DNA of 32,488 nucleotides. Origin: Streptomyces sp. DvalAA-14. Its GTDB lineage: Bacteria > Actinomycetota > Actinomycetes > Streptomycetales > Streptomycetaceae. Positions 23,432-30,494 of this stretch are shown here, piece by piece; the first letter of the stretch is position 1; each line of letters starts with the position of its first letter. Under the pieces are notes generated by a model. That model saw nothing but the letters and a program-made list of their open reading frames with translations, made no database searches and was not told the DNA's origin. The position numbers were made by a program, and so were the translations under genes. The stretch covers positions 1 through 32,488 of the forward strand of contig NZ_FMCH01000537.1 in NCBI RefSeq assembly GCF_900091855.1. The letters run 5' to 3'.

Positions 23432-24214
23432 GTGATAACCGAACCGGAGATGGCGGAAGAGCCGGAGTCGCCGCCGCCCGCGGACCTGGTCAGCGACGAG
23501 GACCGGCGGCCGCTGTTCGGCGGGTCCGTCCGGCGCCAGCCGTGGGTGTGGGCGGCCGGCGGGGCCGTCGCGGCCTCGCTGGCCTGGGCGGCGGCGCTGC
23601 ATGTCACGCATTACGGCCGCACGGCGGCGCCCGACCTGCACGGCTACCACCTCAACGGCTCGCCGTGCACCGCCATCAGCCTGGAGCCGCTCACCGACAG
23701 CGTCTCCGCGGGCAGCATCCTGCCGGACCAGCCCTTCCTGCGTAAGGGACCGGCGCTGGACCACGTCTACTGCGCGCTCACCTCCTCGCTGCAGACCGGC
23801 GGCGGCTGGGCCAACACGTACGTCGTCGAGGTCACCGTCGACCTGCACAAGAAGACCGACCCGCGCGCCGAGTTCACCGACACCTACAACCCGCCGGTCT
23901 CCTCGCCCACCATGGGCGAAGTGAACGGCACGTATGTGCTGCCCGACCCCGGCGCCGTGACCCGGATCCAGGCCGGCATCGGCGACCTCGCCTATGTCAG
24001 CAGCGGCACCACCCACCAGTCCCTCAGCGTGCTGTACGGCGGCGCCGTCGTCTCCCTCTCGGTCGACGCCATCAAGACATGGGAGGGCGGCGGCAAGGAG
24101 CCCACCACCGCGGACGGCAACCCTCCCGCGGCCACCACGACCGTCGACATCACGGCGCTGCGACCGGTCGTCCTGCGAACCGTGCGGCACCTGATGAGCG
24201 AGTTGTCCTCCTAG
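23432..24214 (+). CDS. Single-pass membrane protein of unknown function
   Basis: The protein has 260 residues from a GTG preceded by a G-rich ribosome site. The first 35 residues are acidic and Pro-rich (EPEMAEEPESPPP). A basic stop (GGSVRRQPWVW) and one hydrophobic helix (about 38-58, AAGGAVAASLAWAAALHV) follow, giving an N-in topology with about 200 residues outside the cell. The outer part has a Cys pair (NGSPCTAI and HVYCALTS) that could be disulphide-bonded, and strand-rich sequence (NTYVVEVTVDLHKKTD, LSVLYGGAVVSLSVD). No family was recognised. It starts 110 bp after the FAD monooxygenase in the same direction and may be read from the same or its own promoter. It ends at a hairpin terminator shared with the VOC gene. 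Confidence 0.85.
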   Translation: MITEPEMAEEPESPPPADLVSDEDRRPLFGGSVRRQPWVWAAGGAVAASLAWAAALHVTHYGRTAAPDLHGYHLNGSPCTAISLEPLTDSVSAGSILPDQPFLRKGPALDHVYCALTSSLQTGGGWANTYVVEVTVDLHKKTDPRAEFTDTYNPPVSSPTMGEVNGTYVLPDPGAVTRIQAGIGDLAYVSSGTTHQSLSVLYGGAVVSLSVDAIKTWEGGGKEPTTADGNPPAATTTVDITALRPVVLRTVRHLMSELSS

Positions 24215-24219
24215 CGCCC

Positions 24220-24246
24220 GCCGCCCGCCGGCGCGCGGCGGGCGGC
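24220..24246. terminator. Hairpin terminator between convergent genes
   Basis: The 10-bp perfect stem pairs gccgcccgcc (24220-24229) with ggcgggcggc (24237-24246) around a 7-base loop. It lies between the stops of the membrane protein (24214) and the minus-strand VOC gene (24273), so it can act on both. Confidence 0.7.
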
Positions 24247-24272
24247 CGGTCAGGCGGGGCGCGGGCCGTGGG

Positions 24273-24629
24273 TCAGGCGGGGCGCGAGCTCAGCACGCAG
24301 AACTCGTTGCCCTCCGGGTCGGCCAGCACCACCCAGGTGTCGTCCTCGCTCTGACCGACATCGGCGTGGCGGGCGCCGAGGCCCAGGAAACGGGTCACCT
24401 CGGCGTCCTGGTCGTCCGGCCGGAAGTCGAGGTGCAGGCGGTCCTTCACCGTCTTCGGGTCGGCCACCGCCACGAAGACCAGTCCCGGCAGCCGGTCCGC
24501 CGCCGGCCTGATCTCGTACTCCTCGGCCGAGTCGTTCACCACCACCCAGCCCAGCGCTTCGCACCACCAGCTCCCGAGCGCCACCGGGTCCGCCGAGTCC
24601 ACCACCACTTGCTCCCACACCAAGGCCAT
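24273..24629 (-). CDS. VOC-family (glyoxalase/bleomycin-resistance fold) protein
   Basis: This 118-residue protein has the paired beta-alpha-beta-beta-beta modules of the vicinal oxygen chelate fold. The segments WEQVVVDSADPVALGSWWCEALGW, PGLVFVAVADPKTVKDRLHLDF and TWVVLADPEGNEFCVL are characteristic of the glyoxalase-like subfamily common in Streptomyces. The metal positions of true glyoxalase I are only partly kept (His and Asp in RLHLDF, Glu in DPEGNEF), so the reaction cannot be named. The ATG at 24629 has only a weak ribosome site. It may be co-transcribed from the DUF998 gene 70 bp upstream on the same strand. Confidence 0.9.
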   Translation of the reverse strand: MALVWEQVVVDSADPVALGSWWCEALGWVVVNDSAEEYEIRPAADRLPGLVFVAVADPKTVKDRLHLDFRPDDQDAEVTRFLGLGARHADVGQSEDDTWVVLADPEGNEFCVLSSRPA

Positions 24630-24660
24630 ACCGCCGAGGCTAGCCCGCCCGGGACGGTCG

Positions 24661-24687
24661 CGTCAGCCGCGTCAGCCGCGTCAGCCG
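24661..24687. repeat. 9-bp tandem repeat placing several in-frame stops after the DUF998 gene
   Basis: Three exact copies of cgtcagccg sit at 24661-24669, 24670-24678 and 24679-24687. On the minus strand each brings a TGA in the frame of the DUF998 gene, whose own stop is TGA at 24701-24699, so the coding frame is closed four times within 40 bp. Confidence 0.6.
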
Positions 24688-24698
24688 CGGGCGCCGCG

Positions 24699-25322
24699 TC
24701 AGGTCGCGTCCTCCGACCTCGCCGGCGCCGGGCTCCGCAGGCGGCTGCCGTGCAGCAGGCAGGAGACGACGACCACCACCGGCCACGCGGCCTGAGCGGA
24801 CGTCACCACGCGCTCGGCGATGCCGACGACGCCGCCGGTCTCCAGCTCGATCACGAACCAGAGCGCGCCGAGCCACATCAGCGCGCTGGCCGCCTTCGAC
24901 GGCGCCGGCCGCAGCGCCCACGGTGCGTCCGGCCGGTGGTCCATGGCCAGCAGCGGCCACACCGCCAGCAGGGAGAATCCGACCCCGACCACCCAACCGT
25001 GCGGCAGCGAGCCCCCTTTGGCGGGGGCCGGGAACAGCACCAGCAAGATCGCCGCGAGGCCGCCGCCGGCCAGGCACAGCCGCCCGGCCCGGGCTGCGGG
25101 CCGCAGCCCCAGCGCGGTCACCAGGTGGCAGGCGCCGACCGCGATCAGGGTGCTGGTCAGCGCCCAGTACCCGTCGTTGTCGCCGGCCGCCAGGACGCTG
25201 ATCGTCTGCCGGACCGGGTTGTAGCGGTGGCCTTCGAGCGCCGCGCCGGTCGTGTAGCCGGCCAGCAGCACGAGGGGGGCAATGGCGGACGACAACAGGG
25301 CCCACCACGCTACACGTCGCAT
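24699..25322 (-). CDS. DUF998 integral membrane protein
   Basis: This 207-residue protein has six predicted membrane helices. The first is WWALLSSAIAPLVLLAGYTTGAAL. The conserved loop YNPVRQTISVLAAGDNDGYW follows, in which the NPVRQTIS segment is the signature of DUF998. Further helices are around TSTLIAVGACHLVTALGL, LAAILLVLFPAP, VVGVGFSLLAVWPLLA, ALMWLGALWFVIEL and WPVVVVVSCLLHG. The HGW in the loop after helix three is also usual. No biochemical role is established for the family. The ATG at 25322 is preceded by ggtgg. It is the first gene of a possible two-gene unit with the VOC gene. Confidence 0.9.
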   Translation of the reverse strand: MRRVAWWALLSSAIAPLVLLAGYTTGAALEGHRYNPVRQTISVLAAGDNDGYWALTSTLIAVGACHLVTALGLRPAARAGRLCLAGGGLAAILLVLFPAPAKGGSLPHGWVVGVGFSLLAVWPLLAMDHRPDAPWALRPAPSKAASALMWLGALWFVIELETGGVVGIAERVVTSAQAAWPVVVVVSCLLHGSRLRSPAPARSEDAT

Positions 25323-25560
25323 CAGACCACCGTAAAACGGTCACCGGTCTCCTCGGCCGAGCACACGCAAGCGAACCGCCACCGGTACGAGTCGGGGGAG
25401 CCGGGCGCCGCCGGCCGCGCGGGCGGCAGGCGGGTCGAAACCGCGGCCGCACCCGGTCAGGTGCGCCCCGCCGGTCCCCGCGGGCGGGCTCACCCGAAGG
25501 CCCCACTTCGCCCGCATCCGGCGGCCCCGCAGATCCCGGGACCGGCGCCGCGCCCACCCC

Positions 25561-25779
25561 GACCGTCGCCGGGGTCTGCGCCAGCTGATCGCCACCGGCC
25601 GGCTCCGCCACGTCCTGCTCGGCGGCCCCCGCACCGCCGCGGGCCACGCCAACGCGACCTGGGCCCGGGCCCATTGCTCCCGGGTGGCGCGCTGGTCCGA
25701 GCAGCTCTGGTGCTGCTCCCGGGCATCGGCGGCCGGCGGGGACGGGGCGGGGAGCGGGGGTGCGAGCGCGGGCGGCTGA
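25561..25779 (+). pseudogene. Possible C-terminal remnant of a GT39/ArnT-like glycosyltransferase
   Basis: The plus-strand frame ending at TGA 25777-25779 contains GLRQLIATGRLRHVLLGG followed by ANATWARAHCSRV and SEQLWCCSRAS. This matches in order the usual end of Streptomyces GT39 membrane glycosyltransferases, which carry a RLRYVLLGG-type strand, a glycine-rich loop, a SWVxxHC motif and a final Cys-containing LYxCS. The upstream part of the frame is Arg-rich and unlike the enzyme. There is no start, no membrane helices and no ribosome site, so only about 60 residues survive. The match is from memory of the family, not from a search. Confidence 0.4.
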
Positions 25780-25782
25780 CGA

Positions 25783-26817
25783 TCAGGCGGCGGGGGAGGC
25801 CGGGGCCGGCCGCCAGCCGAGCGCCGGGCCGAGGCGGGTGGCGATGTCGGTGAGGATCTGGACGTAGTCGGCGTGCTCGAAGGTGAAGGGGAGGGCGAAG
25901 GCGACCTCGTCGATCTCCCGGAAGGCGGCGTGCGCCCAGAGCCGCTCGGCGATCTGCGCGGACGGGCCGACGAGGTCGGCGGCGAACATCATGCGGGCCG
26001 GGCCCTGCGGGGTGGCGGTCCGCGGTGTCCGCGCCCGGGCGTACTCCTCGTACTTGGCGCGCTGCTCCGGCGAGGCGCTGTCGGTGGGGATGACGACGAG
26101 TCCTTGCGAGACGCGGGCGCGGGTGCCCTCCGGGTGGTAGGCGCGGAACGTCCGGATGTGCGCGAGCTGGATCTCGGCGAAGTCCTCGGACTCCTCGGCC
26201 TTCACCACGCTGCTGGTCAGGAAGTTCATCCCGTGCTCGCCGGCCCACTGCGCCGACCGCAGGCTCGCCCCGCCGTACCACATCCGGGCCCCCAGGCCGG
26301 GGGCGTGCGGCTGGACCCGGTCCGAGAACACCTCGAAACCGGTGGTCCCGCTGAAGTCGGTGGCGGGCTCGCCGCGTACGAAGCCCAGCAGCCGCTCCAG
26401 CCGGTCGTAGCTGAAGTCCTCGGCCTCGGCGGTCTCGGGGTAGAGCGCGTCCTTGACCTGCTCCCAGTGCATCGGCGGTCCGACGCTGACGCCCGGATTG
26501 AGCCGTCCCCCGGACAGGATGTCGACGGTGGCCAGGTCCTCCGCGATCCGCAGCGGATTCTCCCAGCCCAGCGGGATGACCGCCGTGCCCAGCTCGATCC
26601 GGCTGGTGCGCTGGGTGGCCGCCGCCAGGACGGCCACCGGCGAGGAGATGCCGAACTGCAGGTGGCGGTGGCGCACCCACGCGCTGTCGAACCCGAGCCG
26701 CTCACCCAGCTCGATGACCTCCAGCGTCGACTCGTGCCCGCGCCGGGGATCCGCCGCGTCGAACAACCCGATCGTCAAAAACCCCAGTTTCCGCAACGGC
26801 TCCGAACTCTCCGGCAC
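25783..26817 (-). CDS. LLM-class (luciferase-like) flavin-dependent oxidoreductase
   Basis: This 344-residue TIM-barrel flavoenzyme opens with RKLGFLTIGLFDAADPRRG and ERLGFDSAWVRHRHLQFG. It continues with SPVAVLAAATQRTSRIELGTAV, ENPLRIAEDLATVDILSGGRLNPGVSVG (the most conserved family segment), a GARMWYGGAS strand, and a C-terminal FREIDEVAFALPF. Members oxidise or reduce diverse substrates with FMN or F420; the substrate here is unknown. GTG at 26817 is chosen because ggaggag lies five bases upstream and the barrel begins soon after. Frames extending further upstream run into a 13-bp tandem repeat and are not conserved. It is convergent with the probable glycosyltransferase remnant. Confidence 0.91.
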   Translation of the reverse strand: MPESSEPLRKLGFLTIGLFDAADPRRGHESTLEVIELGERLGFDSAWVRHRHLQFGISSPVAVLAAATQRTSRIELGTAVIPLGWENPLRIAEDLATVDILSGGRLNPGVSVGPPMHWEQVKDALYPETAEAEDFSYDRLERLLGFVRGEPATDFSGTTGFEVFSDRVQPHAPGLGARMWYGGASLRSAQWAGEHGMNFLTSSVVKAEESEDFAEIQLAHIRTFRAYHPEGTRARVSQGLVVIPTDSASPEQRAKYEEYARARTPRTATPQGPARMMFAADLVGPSAQIAERLWAHAAFREIDEVAFALPFTFEHADYVQILTDIATRLGPALGWRPAPASPAA

Positions 26818-26834
26818 AGGGCTCCTCCATCGTT

Positions 26835-26907
26835 CACGGCACGCGGCCACGGCACGCGGCCACGGCACGCGGCCACGGCACGCGGCCACGGCACGCGGCC
26901 ACGGCAC
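26835..26907. repeat. 13-bp tandem repeat (5.6 copies) in the leader of the LLM oxidoreductase gene
   Basis: Five exact units of cacggcacgcggc (26835-26847, 26848-26860, 26861-26873, 26874-26886, 26887-26899) and a partial sixth (26900-26907) follow each other without change. The array begins 18 bp upstream of the GTG start of the minus-strand oxidoreductase, just outside its Shine-Dalgarno. The unit is not a multiple of three. Confidence 0.9.
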
Positions 26908-27269
26908 CACTCGACCACCCCGATGATCTCAGCCGGGGCCGTCGCCCGGCGGCCGGGCCCGGGCCGCGGCGGTCGCCCGGTCGCGCGCGCGGGACCTCGC
27001 GCGGGACCTCGCGCGGGCAGGGGGTCCCGGCCAGGGGACCCGACCACCGGGTGCGGACATCCCGGAACCCGTCCGCAAACAGTCATGAAATCCGGCTGTC
27101 ATGGTTTCAGGCTACGATCCGCTCCACACATGATCGGCAAGGACCGAATGTCCTTCGTCACCACGCCGGTTTCCGACCGTCATGTGCCAGCTCCTGGCGG
27201 GGCCCAGCGGTCCTGCCCGCACGGCCTCGCCCCGCCCCGGGTCCGCACCGATGACGAAGGAGCTCCGCG
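26908..27269. other. Divergent intergenic region between the LLM oxidoreductase and the ATP-grasp gene
   Basis: These 362 bp contain no convincing gene. Features seen are a GC-rich duplicated gcgcgggacctc (about 26987-27015), a TGAAA-N14-TTTCA inverted repeat (27086-27109), three copies of gtcatg (near 27082, 27098 and 27179), and a -10-like tacgat (27113-27118) pointing to the ATP-grasp gene without a good -35. The Shine-Dalgarno aaggag of that gene is at 27257-27262. Confidence 0.5.
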
Positions 27270-28490
27270 ATAGCACTACGGATATGGCTCAGCAGCGCAG
27301 GAGTCGCCTCCACCGAGGTGATGCGGATGCTGCGCGACAACCCGGACGCCGTCGACGTCCGGATCTACGGTTCGAACGTGGACCGGGACGCGCCGGCGCT
27401 GTCGGCCTGCGACGTGCGCGAAGCCGAGCCCCGGTACGTCGGTGACGAGGAGTACGCCGCCTTCGCCCTCGACTTCTGCCGCCGGCACGGTGTCGACGTG
27501 CTCGTCCCGCCCCGCCGGCTGGCCGCGCTGGCCGGCCGGACCCGCGCCTTCGCCGAGATCGGTACCCGCCTGATGTGCTCGCCGCCCGCGGCGATCGACG
27601 TACTGACGAGCAAGAGCCGTACCTACGAAGCCGCGCGCGCGGCGGGCGTGCCCGTACCGCCGTGGCGGGTCGCCTCCGACGCCGACGGATTCCGCGCGGC
27701 TGTCGAGGAGCTGTCGGCGAACGGGGAGCAGGTCTGCTTCAAACCGGCCGGCGAGTACTCGGCGTTCGGCTTCCGGATCCTGGACGACCGGCCGCTGCGC
27801 ATCCGGGACCTGCTGGCGCCGCCCGCGCCGCTGGCCTCGGTGGGCGCGGTGACGGACGCGCTGCGGCGGGCCGCGGACGAGGGCGAGGCGATCCCGGAGT
27901 TCCTGGTGATGCCCTACCTCGACGGCCCCGAGGTGAGTGTCGACTGCCTGTCCGCCCCCGGGGGCGCGACGCTCGCGGCCATCGCGCGCTCCAAGCAGGG
28001 CCGCTACCGGCTGCTGATCGACGACCCCGCGGTGACCGCGATCGCCCGCCGGCTGGTCGCCCACTTCGAGCTCGCCTACCTGTCCAACGTCCAACTCCGC
28101 ACGCGTGACGGCGAACCCGTCCTCCTGGAGGCCAACCCCCGTGCTTCCGCGGGGATCTTCCAGACCGCCTTCACCGGCGTGAACCTCCCCTGGGCCGCGG
28201 TGCGCCTGCTGCTGCGCGGCGACGCCGGCCGGCTTGCCGAGCCACGTCTGGGCGCCCGGATCGCGGTCACCGAATCCGCCACCGTGGTGGATGTCACCCC
28301 CGTCACTCCCCTGACCCCCGTCGTGCCCGTGGGGGTCCCGGGTCCCGTCGCCCCGCTTCCCGAACGCCCGGCCGCCGAGCACGACGTGGTCCGTCCGCTC
28401 CCCCTGCTCGACAAGGGCCGCCACGGCCCGCAGCGCGCCCCCGCGCTGGCCGAGTCCGTACGCGGCGAGGCGACGGCGTCGGCCGGCTGA
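27270..28490 (+). CDS. ATP-grasp enzyme (carbamoyl-phosphate-synthase-like), apparently starting at ATA
   Basis: The protein has about 406 residues. The pre-ATP-grasp domain begins ALRIWLSSAGVASTEVMRML and includes HGVDVLVPPRRLAALAG. The ATP-grasp domain has TSKSRTYEAARAAGVPVPPW, VCFKPAGEYSAFGF (nucleotide-binding Lys), FLVMPYLDGPEVSVDC (adenine-side Glu) and the metal site EPVLLEANPRASAG. A Pro/Val-rich tail follows. Such enzymes join a carboxylate to an amine, thiol or other nucleophile through an acyl-phosphate; the substrates here are unknown. The ordinary start, GTG at 27318, would delete the first strand and loop. The frame upstream reaches ATA at 27270, seven bases after aaggag, and an in-frame TGA at 27252 excludes any earlier start. 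ATA is therefore the best candidate. Confidence 0.87.
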   Translation: MALRIWLSSAGVASTEVMRMLRDNPDAVDVRIYGSNVDRDAPALSACDVREAEPRYVGDEEYAAFALDFCRRHGVDVLVPPRRLAALAGRTRAFAEIGTRLMCSPPAAIDVLTSKSRTYEAARAAGVPVPPWRVASDADGFRAAVEELSANGEQVCFKPAGEYSAFGFRILDDRPLRIRDLLAPPAPLASVGAVTDALRRAADEGEAIPEFLVMPYLDGPEVSVDCLSAPGGATLAAIARSKQGRYRLLIDDPAVTAIARRLVAHFELAYLSNVQLRTRDGEPVLLEANPRASAGIFQTAFTGVNLPWAAVRLLLRGDAGRLAEPRLGARIAVTESATVVDVTPVTPLTPVVPVGVPGPVAPLPERPAAEHDVVRPLPLLDKGRHGPQRAPALAESVRGEATASAG

Positions 28491-28651
28491 CGCGCGGGGC
28501 CAGGCCGGGTGCGGCAGGTACGGAGGCTGGTGCGGACACGGGAGCCGAGGCCGGCGGGGCTGAGGCAGGAGCGGCCGGCGCCCCCGTGGCGTCGCCGCCT
28601 GCCACTCGCCGCCTGCCGGGCGCGGGGCGCTGGGCGCGCTCGCGTCGGTGC

Positions 28652-29518
28652 TCAGAACCCGGCGGCGGCCGGCACGATCTCGCGGCCGATCAGCGCGAGC
28701 CGCTCGGTCTCCCAGACCCGCGGCACCCGGCCGTGCGCCTCGGTGAAGCCCAGCGCGGCCAGCTGCTGGAGCTGCGCCAGCAGCTCGTCGGTCTTCTCGC
28801 CCTTCTCGCCCGTGTCCAGAGAGAGCATGACCGTCTTCTCTATGTCGTCGTAGTCGCGCCCCTCCGCCTCGCAGTGCCCGCGCAGGATGTCGAGCTTGCG
28901 CTCGAGGTCGGCGCCCGCGAAGAGGTTGCACGCCTGGGCGTAGCGGGCGACCAGGAGCAGCGTCTTCTTCTCGCCGCCGCCGCCGATCAGGATGGGCGGC
29001 CGGCGGATCGGCTGCGGCGAGTTGAGTGTGCGCCCGAGCCGGTAGTGGCGGCCCTCGTACGGGCTCTCGTCCTCGCTCCACATCTGCCGGCAGATCTGCA
29101 GCGTCTCCTCCAGCCGCTCGAACCGCTCGGCCGTGGCCGGGAACGGCAGCCCGAGTCCGGCCGCCTCCTCGTCGTTCCAGGCCGCGCCGATGCCGAGCCA
29201 GGCCCGGCCCTTCGACAGCACGTCCAGGGTGCTCACGAGCTTGGCGAGCAGACCCGGCTCCCGGTAGCTGACGGCCGTCACCCACGCCAGCAGCTGGACG
29301 CGGGAGGTGCGCGCCGCCAGGTAGCCGAGCGTGGTGTACGCCTCCAGCATGTCGTGCTCCGGCGGGCCGACCACGCCGATCTGCCAGACGTGGTCCATGA
29401 CGCTGACCCGGGCGAAACCGGCGTCCTCGGCGGCCACCACCACCCGCGTGAGGTCGTCGGCCAGTCCGCCCGGTCCGCTCGGATAGGTGAAGTCCAGGAT
29501 GTGCAGCCCTATCTCCAT
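28652..29518 (-). CDS. LLM-class F420-dependent-type oxidoreductase
   Basis: This 288-residue luciferase-like TIM-barrel protein begins MEIGLHILDFTYPSG and continues with VVVAAEDAGFARVSVMDHVWQIG, EAYTTLGYLAARTSRVQLLAWV, LLAKLVSTLDVLSKGRAWLGIGAAWN (the strongest F420-type signature), RRPPILIGGGGEKKTLLLVARYAQACN and the C-terminal ERLALIGREIVP. The GIGAAWN and IGGGGEKKTL segments are typical of actinobacterial F420-dependent reductases and dehydrogenases, which transfer hydride to or from a small organic substrate. ATG at 29518 has aaggag at proper distance. It is divergent from a tetR gene with a palindromic operator between them, so it is probably the regulator's main target. Confidence 0.93.
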   Translation of the reverse strand: MEIGLHILDFTYPSGPGGLADDLTRVVVAAEDAGFARVSVMDHVWQIGVVGPPEHDMLEAYTTLGYLAARTSRVQLLAWVTAVSYREPGLLAKLVSTLDVLSKGRAWLGIGAAWNDEEAAGLGLPFPATAERFERLEETLQICRQMWSEDESPYEGRHYRLGRTLNSPQPIRRPPILIGGGGEKKTLLLVARYAQACNLFAGADLERKLDILRGHCEAEGRDYDDIEKTVMLSLDTGEKGEKTDELLAQLQQLAALGFTEAHGRVPRVWETERLALIGREIVPAAAGF

Positions 29519-29531
29519 GGTTGCTCCTTTT

Positions 29532-29549
29532 ATGAGAGTATGCTCTCAT
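29532..29549. promoter_or_regulatory. Palindromic operator between the LLM gene and the tetR-family gene
   Basis: The 18-bp sequence atgagagtatgctctcat has perfect 7-bp arms (atgagag/ctctcat) around tatg. It lies 13 bp from the start of the oxidoreductase and about 125 bp from the regulator's start, in their shared promoter region. This is the usual size and place of a TetR-dimer binding site, so the regulator at 29674 is expected to bind here and repress both genes. Confidence 0.75.
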
Positions 29550-29673
29550 GACTGTAGAGCGCTTGCGTAACGTAGGGCAAGGCTCTGGGTGCCACGGAAG
29601 AAAACTCGCTGCCGGCCGTGGGACGCGCCGGACGCGCCGGACGGGACGCACGAGACGGACGAAAGGTGGACCG

Positions 29674-30297
29674 ATGACGTCGCAGAGCACGGCGGGGCGT
29701 GCCAACCAGAAACTGCGCACCCGGACCGCGATCGTGCAGGCCGCGGCCGAGCTGAGCCGTACCGGCCGCGAAGTGACCATGCCGGAGGTCGCCAAGGCGG
29801 CGCTGGTCTCCGAGGCGACGGCCTACCGCTACTTCCCGGACCTGGCCAGCCTGCTGCGCGAAGCCATCGTGGGGCAACTGCCCACCGCGGCCGAAGCGTT
29901 CGAGCCGGTGGCCGGCTCGGACGACCCGGTGGTACGCGTCGCCGCCGCGACCGAGTTCCTGCTGCGGCACGTGCTCGCCCGGCAGGGCGTGGTCCGCGCC
30001 ATGATCGCGGCGACCGTCATCCGCCCCGGCGAGCCCCATGCCCGCCCGGGGCTGCGCTTCGGCCTGATCGACGAGGCGCTGGCCCCGCTCGCCGACACCC
30101 TCGGCGCCGCCGACCCCGAGCGGCTGACCCAGCTCAAACACGACCTCGCGGTCGTCGTCAGCGCGGAGGCCCTCTTCAGCCTCACCGACCTGCACGGGCT
30201 GGACCCGCAGGACGCCATCACCAGCGTCGTCCGCACCGCGACGACGCTCACCCGGGCGGCGCTGCGGGATGCGGCGGGCGGCCCGGCACAGTCCTGA
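29674..30297 (+). CDS. TetR/AcrR-family transcriptional regulator
   Basis: This 207-residue protein has an N-terminal DNA-binding domain (about 12-62): KLRTRTAIVQAAAELSRTG, then the helix-turn-helix VTMPEVAKAALVSEATAYRYFPDLASLLREAI. The C-terminal two-thirds are helical (EFLLRHVLARQGVVRAMIAA, LTQLKHDLAVVVSAEALFSL), forming the ligand-binding and dimer domain typical of TetR repressors. ATG at 29674 follows aaaggtgg. An in-frame ATG at 29548 would add 42 Arg/Gly-rich unconserved residues and start inside the operator, so it is rejected. It is divergent from an LLM oxidoreductase with a clear palindrome between. The inducer is unknown but is likely the substrate of that enzyme or something related. 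Confidence 0.94.
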   Translation: MTSQSTAGRANQKLRTRTAIVQAAAELSRTGREVTMPEVAKAALVSEATAYRYFPDLASLLREAIVGQLPTAAEAFEPVAGSDDPVVRVAAATEFLLRHVLARQGVVRAMIAATVIRPGEPHARPGLRFGLIDEALAPLADTLGAADPERLTQLKHDLAVVVSAEALFSLTDLHGLDPQDAITSVVRTATTLTRAALRDAAGGPAQS

Positions 30298-30494
30298 GCG
30301 GCCCACCTTGCGCGGCGGGGGCGCCCGCCGGGGCGCCGCGGGCGGCTGCTTCACCCGGACGGTGGCACCGGACCGCGGTACGGAGTGCCCGGACCGCCGG
30401 TGGGGCGGACGATCAGGGAGACGTCATCCGCTTCCGGTACGGCCGGTACCTCGTGTTCGGAGGCCGGTGCGGCCCGGTACAGAAGGGACTCCTC

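Noticed and set aside
26835..26907. Possible small CRISPR array
   Set aside because: The units are contiguous 13-bp repeats without spacers, so this is a simple tandem repeat.
27182..27445. ATG-initiated frame (MTKELRDSTTDMAQ...) overlapping the start of the ATP-grasp gene
   Set aside because: It soon becomes Arg-rich shadow sequence; the overlapping frame carries the ATP-grasp domain, and the aaggag motif lies inside this frame rather than before its start.
29548..29673. N-terminal extension of the TetR-family gene from an ATG at 29548
   Set aside because: It begins inside the palindromic operator, is Arg/Gly-rich and lacks a Shine-Dalgarno; the ATG at 29674 has one and precedes the HTH domain at the usual distance.
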